Assembly (NCBI GenBank): GCA_937981555.1
Contig: CALJOK010000015.1
Coordinates: 82,189 to 146,188, forward strand
DNA: 64,000 bases
Origin: an uncultured Saprospiraceae bacterium
Lineage (GTDB): Bacteria > Bacteroidota > Bacteroidia > Chitinophagales > Saprospiraceae
Reading direction: 5' to 3'
Position numbers and translations under genes: made by a program
Shown here: in pieces, positions 56,523 through 64,000 of the stretch
How the letters are laid out: every line of letters starts with the position of its first letter
How positions within the stretch are numbered: position 1 is the first letter of the stretch
Notes under the pieces: model-generated
Seen by the model: the letters and a program-made list of their open reading frames with translations, nothing else
The model's database searches: none
Told to the model about the DNA's origin: nothing

Positions 56523-57860
56523 TTATTCCGCTTTTGCTAATCCTTCCTTAAAAACCCTCAAACATCTTTCCCTCGCTTCTTTATGGTCAACAATCCGTTC
56601 TGGGTATTCGGCTGTTCCATATTCTGGTACCCATTTTTTGATATACTTCATCTCTTTATCAAACTTAATTTGTTGACTATCAGGGTTAAATATTCGAAAA
56701 TAAGGCGCAGCATCAGTTCCACAACCTGCTGCCCATTGCCAACCTCCATTATTACTTGCGAGGTCATAATCCAATAATTTTTGGGCAAAATAAGCTTCGC
56801 CCCACCGCCAATCAGTTAGTAAGTGTTTGGTCAAAAAACTAGCGACAATCATCCGAACTCGATTATGCATGTGACCCGTTTCATTTAATTCTCTCATTCC
56901 AGCATCTACAATATGATACCCTGTTTTCCCTTCGCACCATTTTTGAAAATGATCTTCATTATTGACCCATTCGATCAAGTCATATTTCGCTCGAAAAGGA
57001 TTACTCACCACATGTGGAAAATTTGACATAATCATCGCATAGAAATCTCTCCAAATCAATTCATTCAAAAATGTCCCATTGAGTTTTTGTGCAGCTCTCG
57101 CTTTTTCTCGAATACTAATCGTTCCAAATCTAAAATGAATCCCCAATCTTGAAGTACCATCAATGGCTGGAAAATTTCTAGTCTCATCATACTTTTTAAT
57201 CAATCCGCGTTTGACAGAATCGCTAGGGATTTCAATGTCAGATTTTTCAAAACCCATAGATTCTAGAGATGGAATTTCCAAAGGTGATTTAGTCTGAAAA
57301 TTTTTAAAATATTTTTCGGTAGGGTATGATTTAAAGAAATAGGAAAGAGGTTGCCCCTCTTTAGTTTTTGACATTTTGGTTTCCAACTTCGCTTTCCACA
57401 CTCTACTGTAAGGAGTAAAAACGGTGTAAGGCAATCCATCTTTTTTTACTACTTCTTTTTTCTCAAAAATGACTTGGTCTTTAAAAGTACGAAAAGAAAC
57501 ATTTTCTTTTTCCAACAATGCTTTTACATTTTCATCTCGATCTAAAGCGTAAGGTTCATAATCATGATTGGTAAAAACTTTCTCCACTTTATTTTCCTTC
57601 AAAATGGTTTTCCAAATTTTCTCAGGCGTTCCATATTTCACCAAAAGAGTACTTCCCATTTCTTCCAACTGCTGCTTAATTCCTTCCAAACTATCATGGA
57701 TAAACTGGACGCGAGCATCCTTTTTATCTTCTAAATCATCCAAAATATTTTTGTCAAAAATAAAAACAGGTAGGACAGGCTGATCACCTTTTAATGCGTG
57801 ATATAATCCTGCATTGTCTTGTAAACGGAGGTCTCGGCGAAACCAAAAAATATTGATCAT
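56523..57860 (-). CDS. phrB: DNA photolyase / cryptochrome family
   Basis: This 445-residue flavoprotein has an N-terminal antenna domain (INIFWFRRDLRLQDNAGLYHA) and a FAD-binding domain with RLGIHFRFGTIS, NELIWRDFYAMIM, the WRWGEAYFAQKLLDYD region and GGWQWAAGCGTDAAPYFRIFNP. This is the class I CPD photolyase pattern; it repairs UV pyrimidine dimers with blue light. I start at the ATG at 57860 because it puts the conserved INIFWFRRDLR at the N-terminus. A frame open to 57980 adds a non-conserved hydrophobic and basic stretch. Confidence 0.95.
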   Translation of the reverse strand: MINIFWFRRDLRLQDNAGLYHALKGDQPVLPVFIFDKNILDDLEDKKDARVQFIHDSLEGIKQQLEEMGSTLLVKYGTPEKIWKTILKENKVEKVFTNHDYEPYALDRDENVKALLEKENVSFRTFKDQVIFEKKEVVKKDGLPYTVFTPYSRVWKAKLETKMSKTKEGQPLSYFFKSYPTEKYFKNFQTKSPLEIPSLESMGFEKSDIEIPSDSVKRGLIKKYDETRNFPAIDGTSRLGIHFRFGTISIREKARAAQKLNGTFLNELIWRDFYAMIMSNFPHVVSNPFRAKYDLIEWVNNEDHFQKWCEGKTGYHIVDAGMRELNETGHMHNRVRMIVASFLTKHLLTDWRWGEAYFAQKLLDYDLASNNGGWQWAAGCGTDAAPYFRIFNPDSQQIKFDKEMKYIKKWVPEYGTAEYPERIVDHKEARERCLRVFKEGLAKAE

Positions 57861-58008
57861 TTCGTTTTGAAAATTATAAGTTGTTTGAAAAAATTTAACC
57901 TTTCTTTTGAACCATATAAAGACTAAAACATAAAACTTAAATGCCTTATATCGTTCAAAACGATTAGTCTTAAAATTCAAACAATTTACTCATCACTATG
58001 TTTAAAAT

Positions 58009-59346
58009 TTACTCCAACGAAATTTCAATTGGATTCTCCGCCTCCGTAATTTTTGCATCGTTAATCATTACTACTTCCCCTCGTTTTTTATTAGCTCCCC
58101 ACACTTCAATACCTTTCCATGTTTTACCGCAATCATTTTCAAGAGTCGCACCGATGAGTGTTAATTTTGCTTGAGACTTAACCACAATTTTTCCACCAGG
58201 TGGAATCGAGATACGACATCGAATCGTCAAAGATCCACCATCTTCCACAATTATATCTCCCTCCAAATCTTTTGCACTATTCCAATCTATATCTTCTCCT
58301 TTTTTTATTCTAATCGTTTTAGAAGAGTCATATTGACACCAAGTTCTTTTTAAAAGCGAACGAACTCGATATCTTTTATTGGATAAATTATAATGTACCG
58401 TAGCGATTTGGCAAGGCGTCCAAGCACCTGCATGAGCATTATAATCCATGATATTATTGGAGACTAAAGAGTCACAATCAGAACCATTTTTTGTGTAATT
58501 CCAACAATTAGAATGTGCAGGTGTATCATCACAGCCATCATTTTTCCCCCAACTATGTCGCAAACCAAGGCAATGACCTAATTCATGATTCAACAATCGT
58601 TGCGAATTCCAATGATCTATAAATGGAATCTCTTCCCCCGTTTTCCATTTCGTTGCATCCATAAAATAATACCAAGAAGCGACCTTTGTCCACTTACCGA
58701 ATGCAACTCCGTTGGAAGACATTTTATAGGTTTTGGAAGCTACACTATCAGCATGATATCCCATCATAAAAATATTCATCACCGAGTCTTTTTGTATTCC
58801 ATATTCTTTATAAACATCCTGTGTATAAATATTAGAATTTGCTCCATAATTAGTCATATGGTATAATTCATCATCATCGTGAAAATAAATCCCATCGTCA
58901 TTTGGAATACTTGCATCAGGTGTCAATTCAAATTGGTAACACATCGGAAGGTTTGGAATTTCATTTTTTAGCGGCAAAAACATTTTAGCATTTTGCTGTA
59001 ATTTCTGATTTGTAGATTGTAGTATTTTTTTGACATAGACACGTCCTTGATTTTTATCTGGAAAATTTCCACCACCTTGTGCATTCCTCATGATGTGAAA
59101 ATTTACTCGAACAGTTTTGACTGGTGTGTGATCCAAATGTTCTGGGTCAGGAACGTAATTCATTTTGCTTTTGCAAGCCGATCTCTTATTCCCTTGATTA
59201 GGAAGTCGAGCTACTGTTGCATCATCATACTCCGCAGGAATCGGAGTTATTTTTTCCAAAAAAACCTTCTCCACTTTTCGATCACAAGAAAAAAATAACA
59301 ATACACTTACAAATGTAAAAATGAATAAAAATAAATATTTGGTCAT
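58009..59346 (-). CDS. zinc metalloprotease lipoprotein (M43-like) with beta-helix-like C-terminus
   Basis: The 445-residue lipoprotein has the lipobox LLFFSC. The zincin motif HELGHCLGLRH lies near residue 255, with the Met-turn NNIMDYNAH about 45 residues later. The surrounding Cys-rich HSWGKNDGCDDTPAH is as in pappalysin (M43) proteases. The C-terminal 110 residues (GDIIVEDGGSLTIRC...PGGKIVVKSQAKLTLIGATL...WKGIEVWG) look like a short parallel beta helix common in secreted Bacteroidota proteins. The ATG at 59346 gives a proper lipoprotein signal; a frame open to 59643 overlaps the divergent gene and is rejected. Confidence 0.9.
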   Translation of the reverse strand: MTKYLFLFIFTFVSVLLFFSCDRKVEKVFLEKITPIPAEYDDATVARLPNQGNKRSACKSKMNYVPDPEHLDHTPVKTVRVNFHIMRNAQGGGNFPDKNQGRVYVKKILQSTNQKLQQNAKMFLPLKNEIPNLPMCYQFELTPDASIPNDDGIYFHDDDELYHMTNYGANSNIYTQDVYKEYGIQKDSVMNIFMMGYHADSVASKTYKMSSNGVAFGKWTKVASWYYFMDATKWKTGEEIPFIDHWNSQRLLNHELGHCLGLRHSWGKNDGCDDTPAHSNCWNYTKNGSDCDSLVSNNIMDYNAHAGAWTPCQIATVHYNLSNKRYRVRSLLKRTWCQYDSSKTIRIKKGEDIDWNSAKDLEGDIIVEDGGSLTIRCRISIPPGGKIVVKSQAKLTLIGATLENDCGKTWKGIEVWGANKKRGEVVMINDAKITEAENPIEISLE

Positions 59347-59521
59347 GTTTTTTTTATTTGATAATTGACTTAAAACTTGGAATAGAAGATTGGACGTTAG
59401 GTGTTTGAAGTTGAACGATCTCGTTTGTTTTTTCCTTTTAAAATAAAACCTTTTAGATGGAATATTTTTACTAAGAAACTTGATTAAAATCTTATTTTTG
59501 TAAAAAAATAAAACGTAACTA

Positions 59522-60373
59522 ATGAAAAAAATTATTCCTTTTTTAATTATGACTTTCTTTTTGAGTTGTAGTAACGGTGATATGTCAAGCAAAATTGCAG
59601 AATTGGAAAAAGCACACGCTGAGACACCTACCACAGAAATCAAAAAAGAATTACTGGCAAGTTATACAACTTATCTGAACGAATTAAAAGATGATGCAAA
59701 TTCTTATTCACAATTCGCTCATAAAAAAGCGTTGCTCGAAATGGATTTGAATCAATATGATAATGCAGGTCTTACCTTAACAGCTGCCATCCAAAATCAT
59801 TCAACGGGAACAAGTTCAAATGAAAACATCGGATTACTCAGTAGTGTTTTGGTGAATCATGTACACGCTTCGAAATTAGAAGGAGCAATTGATGCTATTA
59901 AAAAATTGTACCCTGATCCAGCAAATGCAAAAAGTACTTTTTCTCCCATCATTACAAATTTGGGAGAAAAAATGTTGGATGAGAAAACGGGGAGTTGGGA
60001 TCGATTAAAAGTGAGAGATTTTATCAGCTTATCTCGAATTCAAGCTGGGATTGTGAAGAATGATGATGAAGTACAAAAATCACTTTTCAATGCAGCAAAC
60101 ATGTCAGTCGCTACTAAGAATTATGATCAAGCTTTAGCAATTTATGATTATGTTTTAACACATCCTGGTGATTTTTCAAAAGTACCAACTGCTTTATTCT
60201 TAAAAGGTTTTACTTACGATGAGCATTTGAAAAACTTTGATGAGGCAAGAAAATACTATACTGAATTTTTAGAAAAACATCCAGAAGATGGATATGCAGA
60301 GAGTGTAAAAGCATCTTTAAAAAATTTAGGTAAAACTGCAGAAGAAATTATTGAGTCATTTGGGAAGAAATAA
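59522..60373 (+). CDS. TPR-containing lipoprotein
   Basis: The 283-residue product has a lipobox (FFLSC). Helical repeats lie at about 65-115 and 185-280; the last is a clear TPR (ALFLKGFTYDEHLKNFDEARKYYTEFLEKHP). TPRs mediate protein contacts, and the partner is unknown. It diverges from the metalloprotease gene with a gap of 175 bp. A TATTTTTG at 59493-59500 is a possible -7 element. A perfect hairpin at 60385 ends the transcript. Confidence 0.88.
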   Translation: MKKIIPFLIMTFFLSCSNGDMSSKIAELEKAHAETPTTEIKKELLASYTTYLNELKDDANSYSQFAHKKALLEMDLNQYDNAGLTLTAAIQNHSTGTSSNENIGLLSSVLVNHVHASKLEGAIDAIKKLYPDPANAKSTFSPIITNLGEKMLDEKTGSWDRLKVRDFISLSRIQAGIVKNDDEVQKSLFNAANMSVATKNYDQALAIYDYVLTHPGDFSKVPTALFLKGFTYDEHLKNFDEARKYYTEFLEKHPEDGYAESVKASLKNLGKTAEEIIESFGKK

Positions 60374-60384
60374 AACCCAATCTC

Positions 60385-60420
60385 TAAAGGATGCGAGGAG
60401 AGTTCCCCTCGCATCCTTTA
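60385..60420. terminator. perfect 14-bp hairpin between convergent genes
   Basis: TAAAGGATGCGAGG (60385-60398) pairs perfectly with 60407-60420 across an 8-nt loop. The tails are not T-rich, but position between convergent genes supports a terminator. Confidence 0.7.
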
Positions 60421-60432
60421 AGAGCTAAAGAT

Positions 60433-60897
60433 TTAAACTAACTTTAAGTCAGCCTCAACAAACGGGTCCAAAGCCACTCCTTCCACTTTTGCCTTTGCCT
60501 CTACTCGATAAGTAGAATTCACTCCACTCGCCCACTTTGCTGCTTTGACTAATCCTGCTGCAAAAATATTTTTGTCTTCCATTTCATCCATCTCCGATTT
60601 CACAATATTAAAAGGAATCGAAAAATCAATCTCTACAAATTCATTGGCAGGAATCACAAATGAATCGGTTAATACAATTTCACCTATAGTATATTCATCT
60701 ACCAATTTACTCTTGCGACGACCGCGACTATATTTTTCAACCAATTTCAAACTAACACTCACAACCTTCTGTTCATTCATACTTCGAAATCGAACTTTTC
60801 CTGTAATACTTCCTGCAGATTCAAAAATCTCCTCCGGTAAAATTAATTCCATTTTTGCTCCTTCGATACCGAGCCATTTTTTTACTTTTCCAAACAT
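60433..60897 (-). CDS. Spo0M-like arrestin-fold protein
   Basis: The 154-residue cytoplasmic protein begins MFGKVKKWLGIEGAKMELIL and has the SpoOM/arrestin-like pattern SAGSITGKVRFRSMNEQKVVSVSLKLVEKY, then IPANEFVEIDFSIPFNI and YRVEAKAKVEGVALDPF. Spo0M family proteins have an arrestin-like two-sheet fold. Outside Bacillus their role is not known; it is probably a protein-binding or cytoskeletal adaptor. The protein is shorter than Bacillus Spo0M (about 250 residues) and seems to hold only the N-terminal half. Confidence 0.85.
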   Translation of the reverse strand: MFGKVKKWLGIEGAKMELILPEEIFESAGSITGKVRFRSMNEQKVVSVSLKLVEKYSRGRRKSKLVDEYTIGEIVLTDSFVIPANEFVEIDFSIPFNIVKSEMDEMEDKNIFAAGLVKAAKWASGVNSTYRVEAKAKVEGVALDPFVEADLKLV

Positions 60898-60993
60898 AAT
60901 ATTTCTAAAATTTAATGTTCTGAGAAAATAGTGCTTTTGAAGTTGGCATTTTTCTTTTTTCTATAAAAATTCATTTTTCAAAGACGAAATTTA

Positions 60994-61070
60994 TTAATGG
61001 TGAATTTAAAATGGTGAATGGTTAAGACCACTTGGTATTAACCATTTTACATTTATACATTAACCATTAT
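60994..61070. repeat. imperfect palindrome of TTAACCATT units
   Basis: The arms 60994-61025 and 61038-61069 are imperfectly complementary and are each built of two TTAACCATT-like units. It lies just downstream of the gene ending at 61073 and may also act as its terminator. Confidence 0.65.
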
Positions 61071-61072
61071 CC

Positions 61073-61552
61073 TCAAACCATCCTCGCATGCCAACTATCT
61101 TTCAATGGCACAACCCATTCTTTTTCGAACTCCTCTTTCGTTTTGACCAAATTATTAAAAACTAAAGTAGAGTCATTAATATCTCCATTTTGAAATAATT
61201 GAGCAAAAGCATCTCGATGTGCTGTTTTTAATTCACCATCAACTTTAAATGCAAAATTCATTCGATCAAAAAATTCTACCCCATGATGATGTCCCATCGC
61301 TTTGATAAAGTGCACAGATTTATCAATCGAGCAACCACTTGCCCCTGCTTGACTTTCATCCACCATCAAAATAATGAATCGATTATTCAACAAATCACCA
61401 TGAGATCGCAAAGCATTATTATGGCTGACCCAATTGGTTGCAAAATTTTTCACCTGTTCTTTAATTTCAGGAACTTCCTCTTCTGTGAATGGAAGATTAC
61501 TTTGGTAAATCCAAACTCTTGATGTTCCCGGCATTAATTCGTATGAAGTCAT
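61073..61552 (-). CDS. conserved Bacteroidota protein of unknown function
   Basis: The 159-residue protein has no signal peptide or membrane segment. It begins MTSYELMPGTSRVWIYQSNL and includes FATNWVSHNNALRSHGDLLNNRFIILMVDE followed by GASGCSIDKSVHFIK. It belongs to a family widespread in the phylum that is sometimes labelled ABC-transporter ATPase, although no Walker motifs are visible. Cys and His residues around GCSIDKSVHF could be functional. I know of no proven role. Confidence 0.85.
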   Translation of the reverse strand: MTSYELMPGTSRVWIYQSNLPFTEEEVPEIKEQVKNFATNWVSHNNALRSHGDLLNNRFIILMVDESQAGASGCSIDKSVHFIKAMGHHHGVEFFDRMNFAFKVDGELKTAHRDAFAQLFQNGDINDSTLVFNNLVKTKEEFEKEWVVPLKDSWHARMV

Positions 61553-61933
61553 AATATTTTTTTTCTTTTTTAATAAAAAAAATTAAATATAAACAAGCTA
61601 AATAATAAACTCGTTTTTCATTTTCAAATGTACCTATTAATATAAATATTTTTTCAAAAAAAAAGGTCATCCCCTGTCTAGGGTTTTTTATCACTAATAA
61701 AATAGAATGTTCTCTCTAAATATGTGACCTTCCTTAATTCACCTCGTCAACATTACGTACCATTCATTGAATCCCATCAACCAATATTAAACTGTAAGAA
61801 TCAAATTAGTCTTTACTTTATGTGTTTTAGAAACACCTTTACAATTATTATATTTGCTTAAGTCTCAATAGACTTTCCTAATATATTTTTATATCTAATT
61901 TTCAAAGCATACTTAAACCTTAAACATTCACTT
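61553..61933. other. divergent intergenic region with OmpA-gene promoter
   Basis: No gene is supported in these 381 bases. A candidate promoter for the gene at 61934 lies at 61826-61856. The rest is A+T-rich without further structure that I can see. Confidence 0.6.
61826..61856 (+). promoter_or_regulatory. promoter of the OmpA/coiled-coil operon
   Basis: TATATTTG at 61849-61856 fits the -7 consensus, with TTTT near 61825-61828 at the -33 position. The leader would be about 70 nt. Confidence 0.5.
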
Positions 61934-62758
61934 ATGAACTTTAAAGCCCTCATAATAGGTCTTGTTTCCCTTCTTTATTTTCTTGGAGCTAATTGGTATT
62001 ACTCTAACGAACATCCAGAAGAATGTTGCCCCAAAGAAAAAGTAGCAACAGTCGCTCCTACAGTCATTAAGAAAGAACGAGAACCTCTCATGTTTAATTG
62101 GTCTAATAACAAGACCCTCATTTCAGATACTAAATTTCCTGGTTTCAAATCTAATATCCTCTCTGATAACAAAGAAGGAAGAATATTAGAAATTACTGGT
62201 CGATACTTTGAAGGAGAAACTGCTCCTGATAATTATGCAGACATGGGAAGAGCGCGAGCTGAAGCAATCTGGAAAGAACGATTTCCTGAGATACCAGCTA
62301 CTCGTATCAAATTCAAATCTGAAAAAATACCGATGCGAGATGGAGTCAAAACAGAAGAATTTTCTGCCGCTGCATTCAATTGGATTGATGCTCCTACTGA
62401 AGCTCCAAAAGTTATCGAAACAGCTAACACCGCACTTATCTATTTTAACTTTAATGGAACAAGAGGTAAACTTAACCAAGAGGTAACTGACTACTTACAA
62501 AAAGTAGCAACTCGACTTAAGAATGGAACAGAGAAGATTAACATTACAGGTCATACTGATAATATTGGTGAAGAAAATGCTAACAATGACTTAGGAATGA
62601 GAAGATCAAAAACAGTTCGAGATATTCTCATTAGATATGGAGTCGATGCTAGTAGAATTTCAACCTTTACCAAAGGTGAAATAGAACCAGTAGAATCAAA
62701 TGAGACTGATCCTGGTCGAGCTTTGAATCGAAGAGCTTTTGTCGAAATAATAAAATAA
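61934..62758 (+). CDS. OmpA-family protein with N-terminal membrane anchor
   Basis: The 274-residue protein has an N-terminal hydrophobic segment (ALIIGLVSLLYFLGANWYY), a Cys pair (ECCPK) just after it, a BON-like or extra OmpA-like stretch (about 75-150, RILEITGRYFEGE), and a C-terminal OmpA domain (about 165-274, INITGHTDNIGEENANNDLGMRRSKTVRDILIRYG). The OmpA domain binds peptidoglycan. The N-terminal helix may be an uncleaved inner-membrane anchor, which would span from membrane to wall. It is followed 84 bp later by a membrane-anchored coiled-coil protein, and the pair is probably one unit. Confidence 0.9.
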   Translation: MNFKALIIGLVSLLYFLGANWYYSNEHPEECCPKEKVATVAPTVIKKEREPLMFNWSNNKTLISDTKFPGFKSNILSDNKEGRILEITGRYFEGETAPDNYADMGRARAEAIWKERFPEIPATRIKFKSEKIPMRDGVKTEEFSAAAFNWIDAPTEAPKVIETANTALIYFNFNGTRGKLNQEVTDYLQKVATRLKNGTEKINITGHTDNIGEENANNDLGMRRSKTVRDILIRYGVDASRISTFTKGEIEPVESNETDPGRALNRRAFVEIIK

Positions 62759-62778
62759 TTTATCAAAATCAAACACCT

Positions 62779-62810
62779 GGAAGTGAAATCGCTTATCCTA
62801 TTTCACTTCC
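62779..62810 (+). terminator. hairpin between the OmpA and coiled-coil genes
   Basis: GGAAGTGAAAT pairs perfectly with ATTTCACTTCC across a 10-nt loop. Only ATTTT follows, so it may attenuate rather than end transcription. Confidence 0.55.
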
Positions 62811-62842
62811 ATTTTAACTAAACTAAAAAAAAACAGATAACT

Positions 62843-64000
62843 ATGTTACTTACCTTATTATCCTTTTTGGGCTTTTGTTGGAGTTGGCCTTTCTTCCTTA
62901 TGCTCTTGGGGTCATTTCTCTTAGGCTATCTCTTTTGGAGATTGTGGAATCAATCAAAATATGTGAATCAAATTAATACTTTAAGATCTGATAACTCAGG
63001 TTTACAAAATAGAGTTACTGACTTAGACGGTAGCTTAAGTTCAAAAATTTCTGCTTTGGCAAGTCTTGAAGGTGACTACTCTGGATTAAATTCTAGATAT
63101 GGAAGTTTAGATTTAAAATACAAATCAGAAAATGAAACTAGAATTGGAGTTGAAAACGAATTAGCAGAATGGAAAAAGAAATACGCTACTTTGGAAGGCA
63201 ATTGGAATGCTGAAAAAGAAGCTAAAGTAAAAGTTGAAAAAACTTACTCTAATCTTAAAACTCAATTTGCTGGTTTGGAAAAAGACTTATCTACAGAAAG
63301 AGAAGTCAAAATAAAAATCGAAAAAGATTATAAAGCAGTTAGTCAAAAAGCAACTAAATGGGAAACCGATTGGAATGGCTTGAATCTTAATTTCGGAAAT
63401 CTGCAAACTGAAAAATCTGCAGCTGACAAAACAATTGCAGAGTGGGAAGGAAAATGGAATACCTTGAATGGAGATTATGGAAAATTACAAGAAGAGAAAA
63501 ATGCAGCTAACGAATTAGCAACTAAATGGGAAGGCGATTGGAATCTTTTAAATGGTAATTACGGAAAATCTCAAGAGGACTTGAAGTTAGCTAGCGACAA
63601 TGCAGCTAAGTGGGAAGCAGACTGGAACACTTTGAATGGTAACTACGGGAAATCTCAAGACGACTTGAAAGCAGCTAACGACAGAGCAGCTAAGTGGGAA
63701 GCAGACTGGAACACGTTGAATGGTAATTACGGAAAATCTCAAGACGACTTGAAAGCAGCTAGCAACAAAGCAGTTAAGTGGGAAGGCGATTGGAATCTTT
63801 TAAATGGTAATTACGGGAAATCCCAAGACGATTTAAAATTAGCTAGCAACAATGCAACTAAATGGGAAGGCGACTGGAACACGTTGAATGGTAATTACGG
63901 GAAAGTACAAGACGAATTAAAAGCAGCTAATAATTCAGCAGCTAAATGGGAATTAGATTACAATAATCTAAAAGGAAATTACGGGAAATCTCAAGACGAA
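62843..64000 (+). CDS. membrane-anchored coiled-coil repeat protein, cut by right edge
   Basis: The frame from ATG at 62843 stays open through all 386 codons to the window end. It begins with one or two membrane helices (LLSFLGFCWSWPFFLMLLGSF). A heptad-rich coiled coil follows, then from residue 172 exact 28-residue repeats (KWEADWNTLNGNYGKSQDDL, then KAANDRAA). Twenty-eight residues are four heptads, so the repeats extend one continuous rod. It sits directly after an OmpA gene, which suggests an envelope-spanning tether; the C-terminal domain, beyond the window, would decide this. Confidence 0.85.
   Translation, partial: MLLTLLSFLGFCWSWPFFLMLLGSFLLGYLFWRLWNQSKYVNQINTLRSDNSGLQNRVTDLDGSLSSKISALASLEGDYSGLNSRYGSLDLKYKSENETRIGVENELAEWKKKYATLEGNWNAEKEAKVKVEKTYSNLKTQFAGLEKDLSTEREVKIKIEKDYKAVSQKATKWETDWNGLNLNFGNLQTEKSAADKTIAEWEGKWNTLNGDYGKLQEEKNAANELATKWEGDWNLLNGNYGKSQEDLKLASDNAAKWEADWNTLNGNYGKSQDDLKAANDRAAKWEADWNTLNGNYGKSQDDLKAASNKAVKWEGDWNLLNGNYGKSQDDLKLASNNATKWEGDWNTLNGNYGKVQDELKAANNSAAKWELDYNNLKGNYGKSQDE
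63356..64000 (+). repeat. 84-bp in-frame tandem repeats
   Basis: The W codon of the KWE unit recurs exactly every 84 bp at 63359, 63443, 63527, 63611, 63695, 63779, 63863 and 63947. The middle copies are nearly identical in DNA, which points to recent expansion. The array continues past the window. Confidence 0.95.

Noticed and set aside
57861..57980. N-terminal extension of the photolyase
   Set aside because: The family begins at the conserved FWFRRDLR segment; the extension is A+T-rich intergenic sequence.
59347..59643. Extension of the metalloprotease frame
   Set aside because: It overlaps the start of the divergent TPR gene and destroys the lipoprotein signal.
63356..64000. CRISPR-like or satellite array
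   Set aside because: The 84-bp units are in frame, continuous and without spacers, and they encode a coiled coil.
1..64000. tRNA, rRNA, prophage or complete insertion sequence
   Set aside because: I saw no cloverleaf with conserved T-loop, no rRNA stretch, no phage genes and no transposase frame in the intergenic regions or coding frames.

Overview
The window looks like a chromosomal segment of a marine or freshwater Bacteroidota, most like the Saprospiria (Lewinella/Haliscomenobacter type). The reasons are the low G+C, a SusC/SusD/SusE starch locus, type IX secretion (T9SS) sorting domains of both type A and type B, a PorP/SprF-like protein, a CotH-like protein, and promoters of the TTTG-N19-TAnnTTTG kind. 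I see no rRNA, tRNA, CRISPR array, prophage or complete insertion sequence.

Layout. 1-6891: a CotH-like protein cut by the left edge, a small secreted protein, Tex, a WG-repeat protein and a PhyH-type dioxygenase. 7265-21840: an alpha-glucan utilisation locus. Its minus-strand operon runs susC, susD, susE and a SusF-like protein, flanked on the plus strand by a neopullulanase-type GH13 enzyme and a large secreted multidomain GH13 amylase. 22118-23304: yceI with a MarR regulator; both genes carry the same short palindrome upstream. 23465-29514: an adhesin, PorP/SprF and OmpA/TPR cluster of T9SS type. 29810-38217: housekeeping and envelope genes (cytidine deaminase, flippase, queuosine-precursor transporter, two tandem outer-membrane barrels, HscA). 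38235-40754: a small locus with a previously uncalled 46-residue peptide that looks like a RiPP precursor, a neighbour with a WHTF..FC motif, and a serine-hydrolase homologue whose nucleophile is glycine. 40881-43540: a four-gene operon from a lipid kinase to a SUI1-like factor. 43593-56371: a 2687-residue type B adhesin and a 1370-residue subtilisin-like protease. 56523-64000: photolyase, zinc metalloprotease, TPR lipoprotein, Spo0M-like protein, a conserved hypothetical, an OmpA protein, and a membrane-anchored coiled-coil protein with 84-bp tandem repeats that runs off the right edge.

How the genes work together. Starch or glycogen would be cut outside the cell by the amylase at 18181, bound by SusD, SusE and the SusF-like protein, imported by SusC, and finished by the GH13 enzyme at 7265. 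Several products (the amylase, the SusF-like protein, the protease and both adhesins) depend on T9SS. 

The intergenic regions are rich in long imperfect palindromes. The clearest is a 164-bp MITE-like element at 21881-22044 with perfect 19-bp terminal inverted repeats and a 10-bp target duplication, inserted into the loop of another palindrome. The most interesting candidates for undescribed biology are the peptide locus at 38881-39021, this nested element, and the SusD protein that carries SusE-type starch-binding modules inside it.
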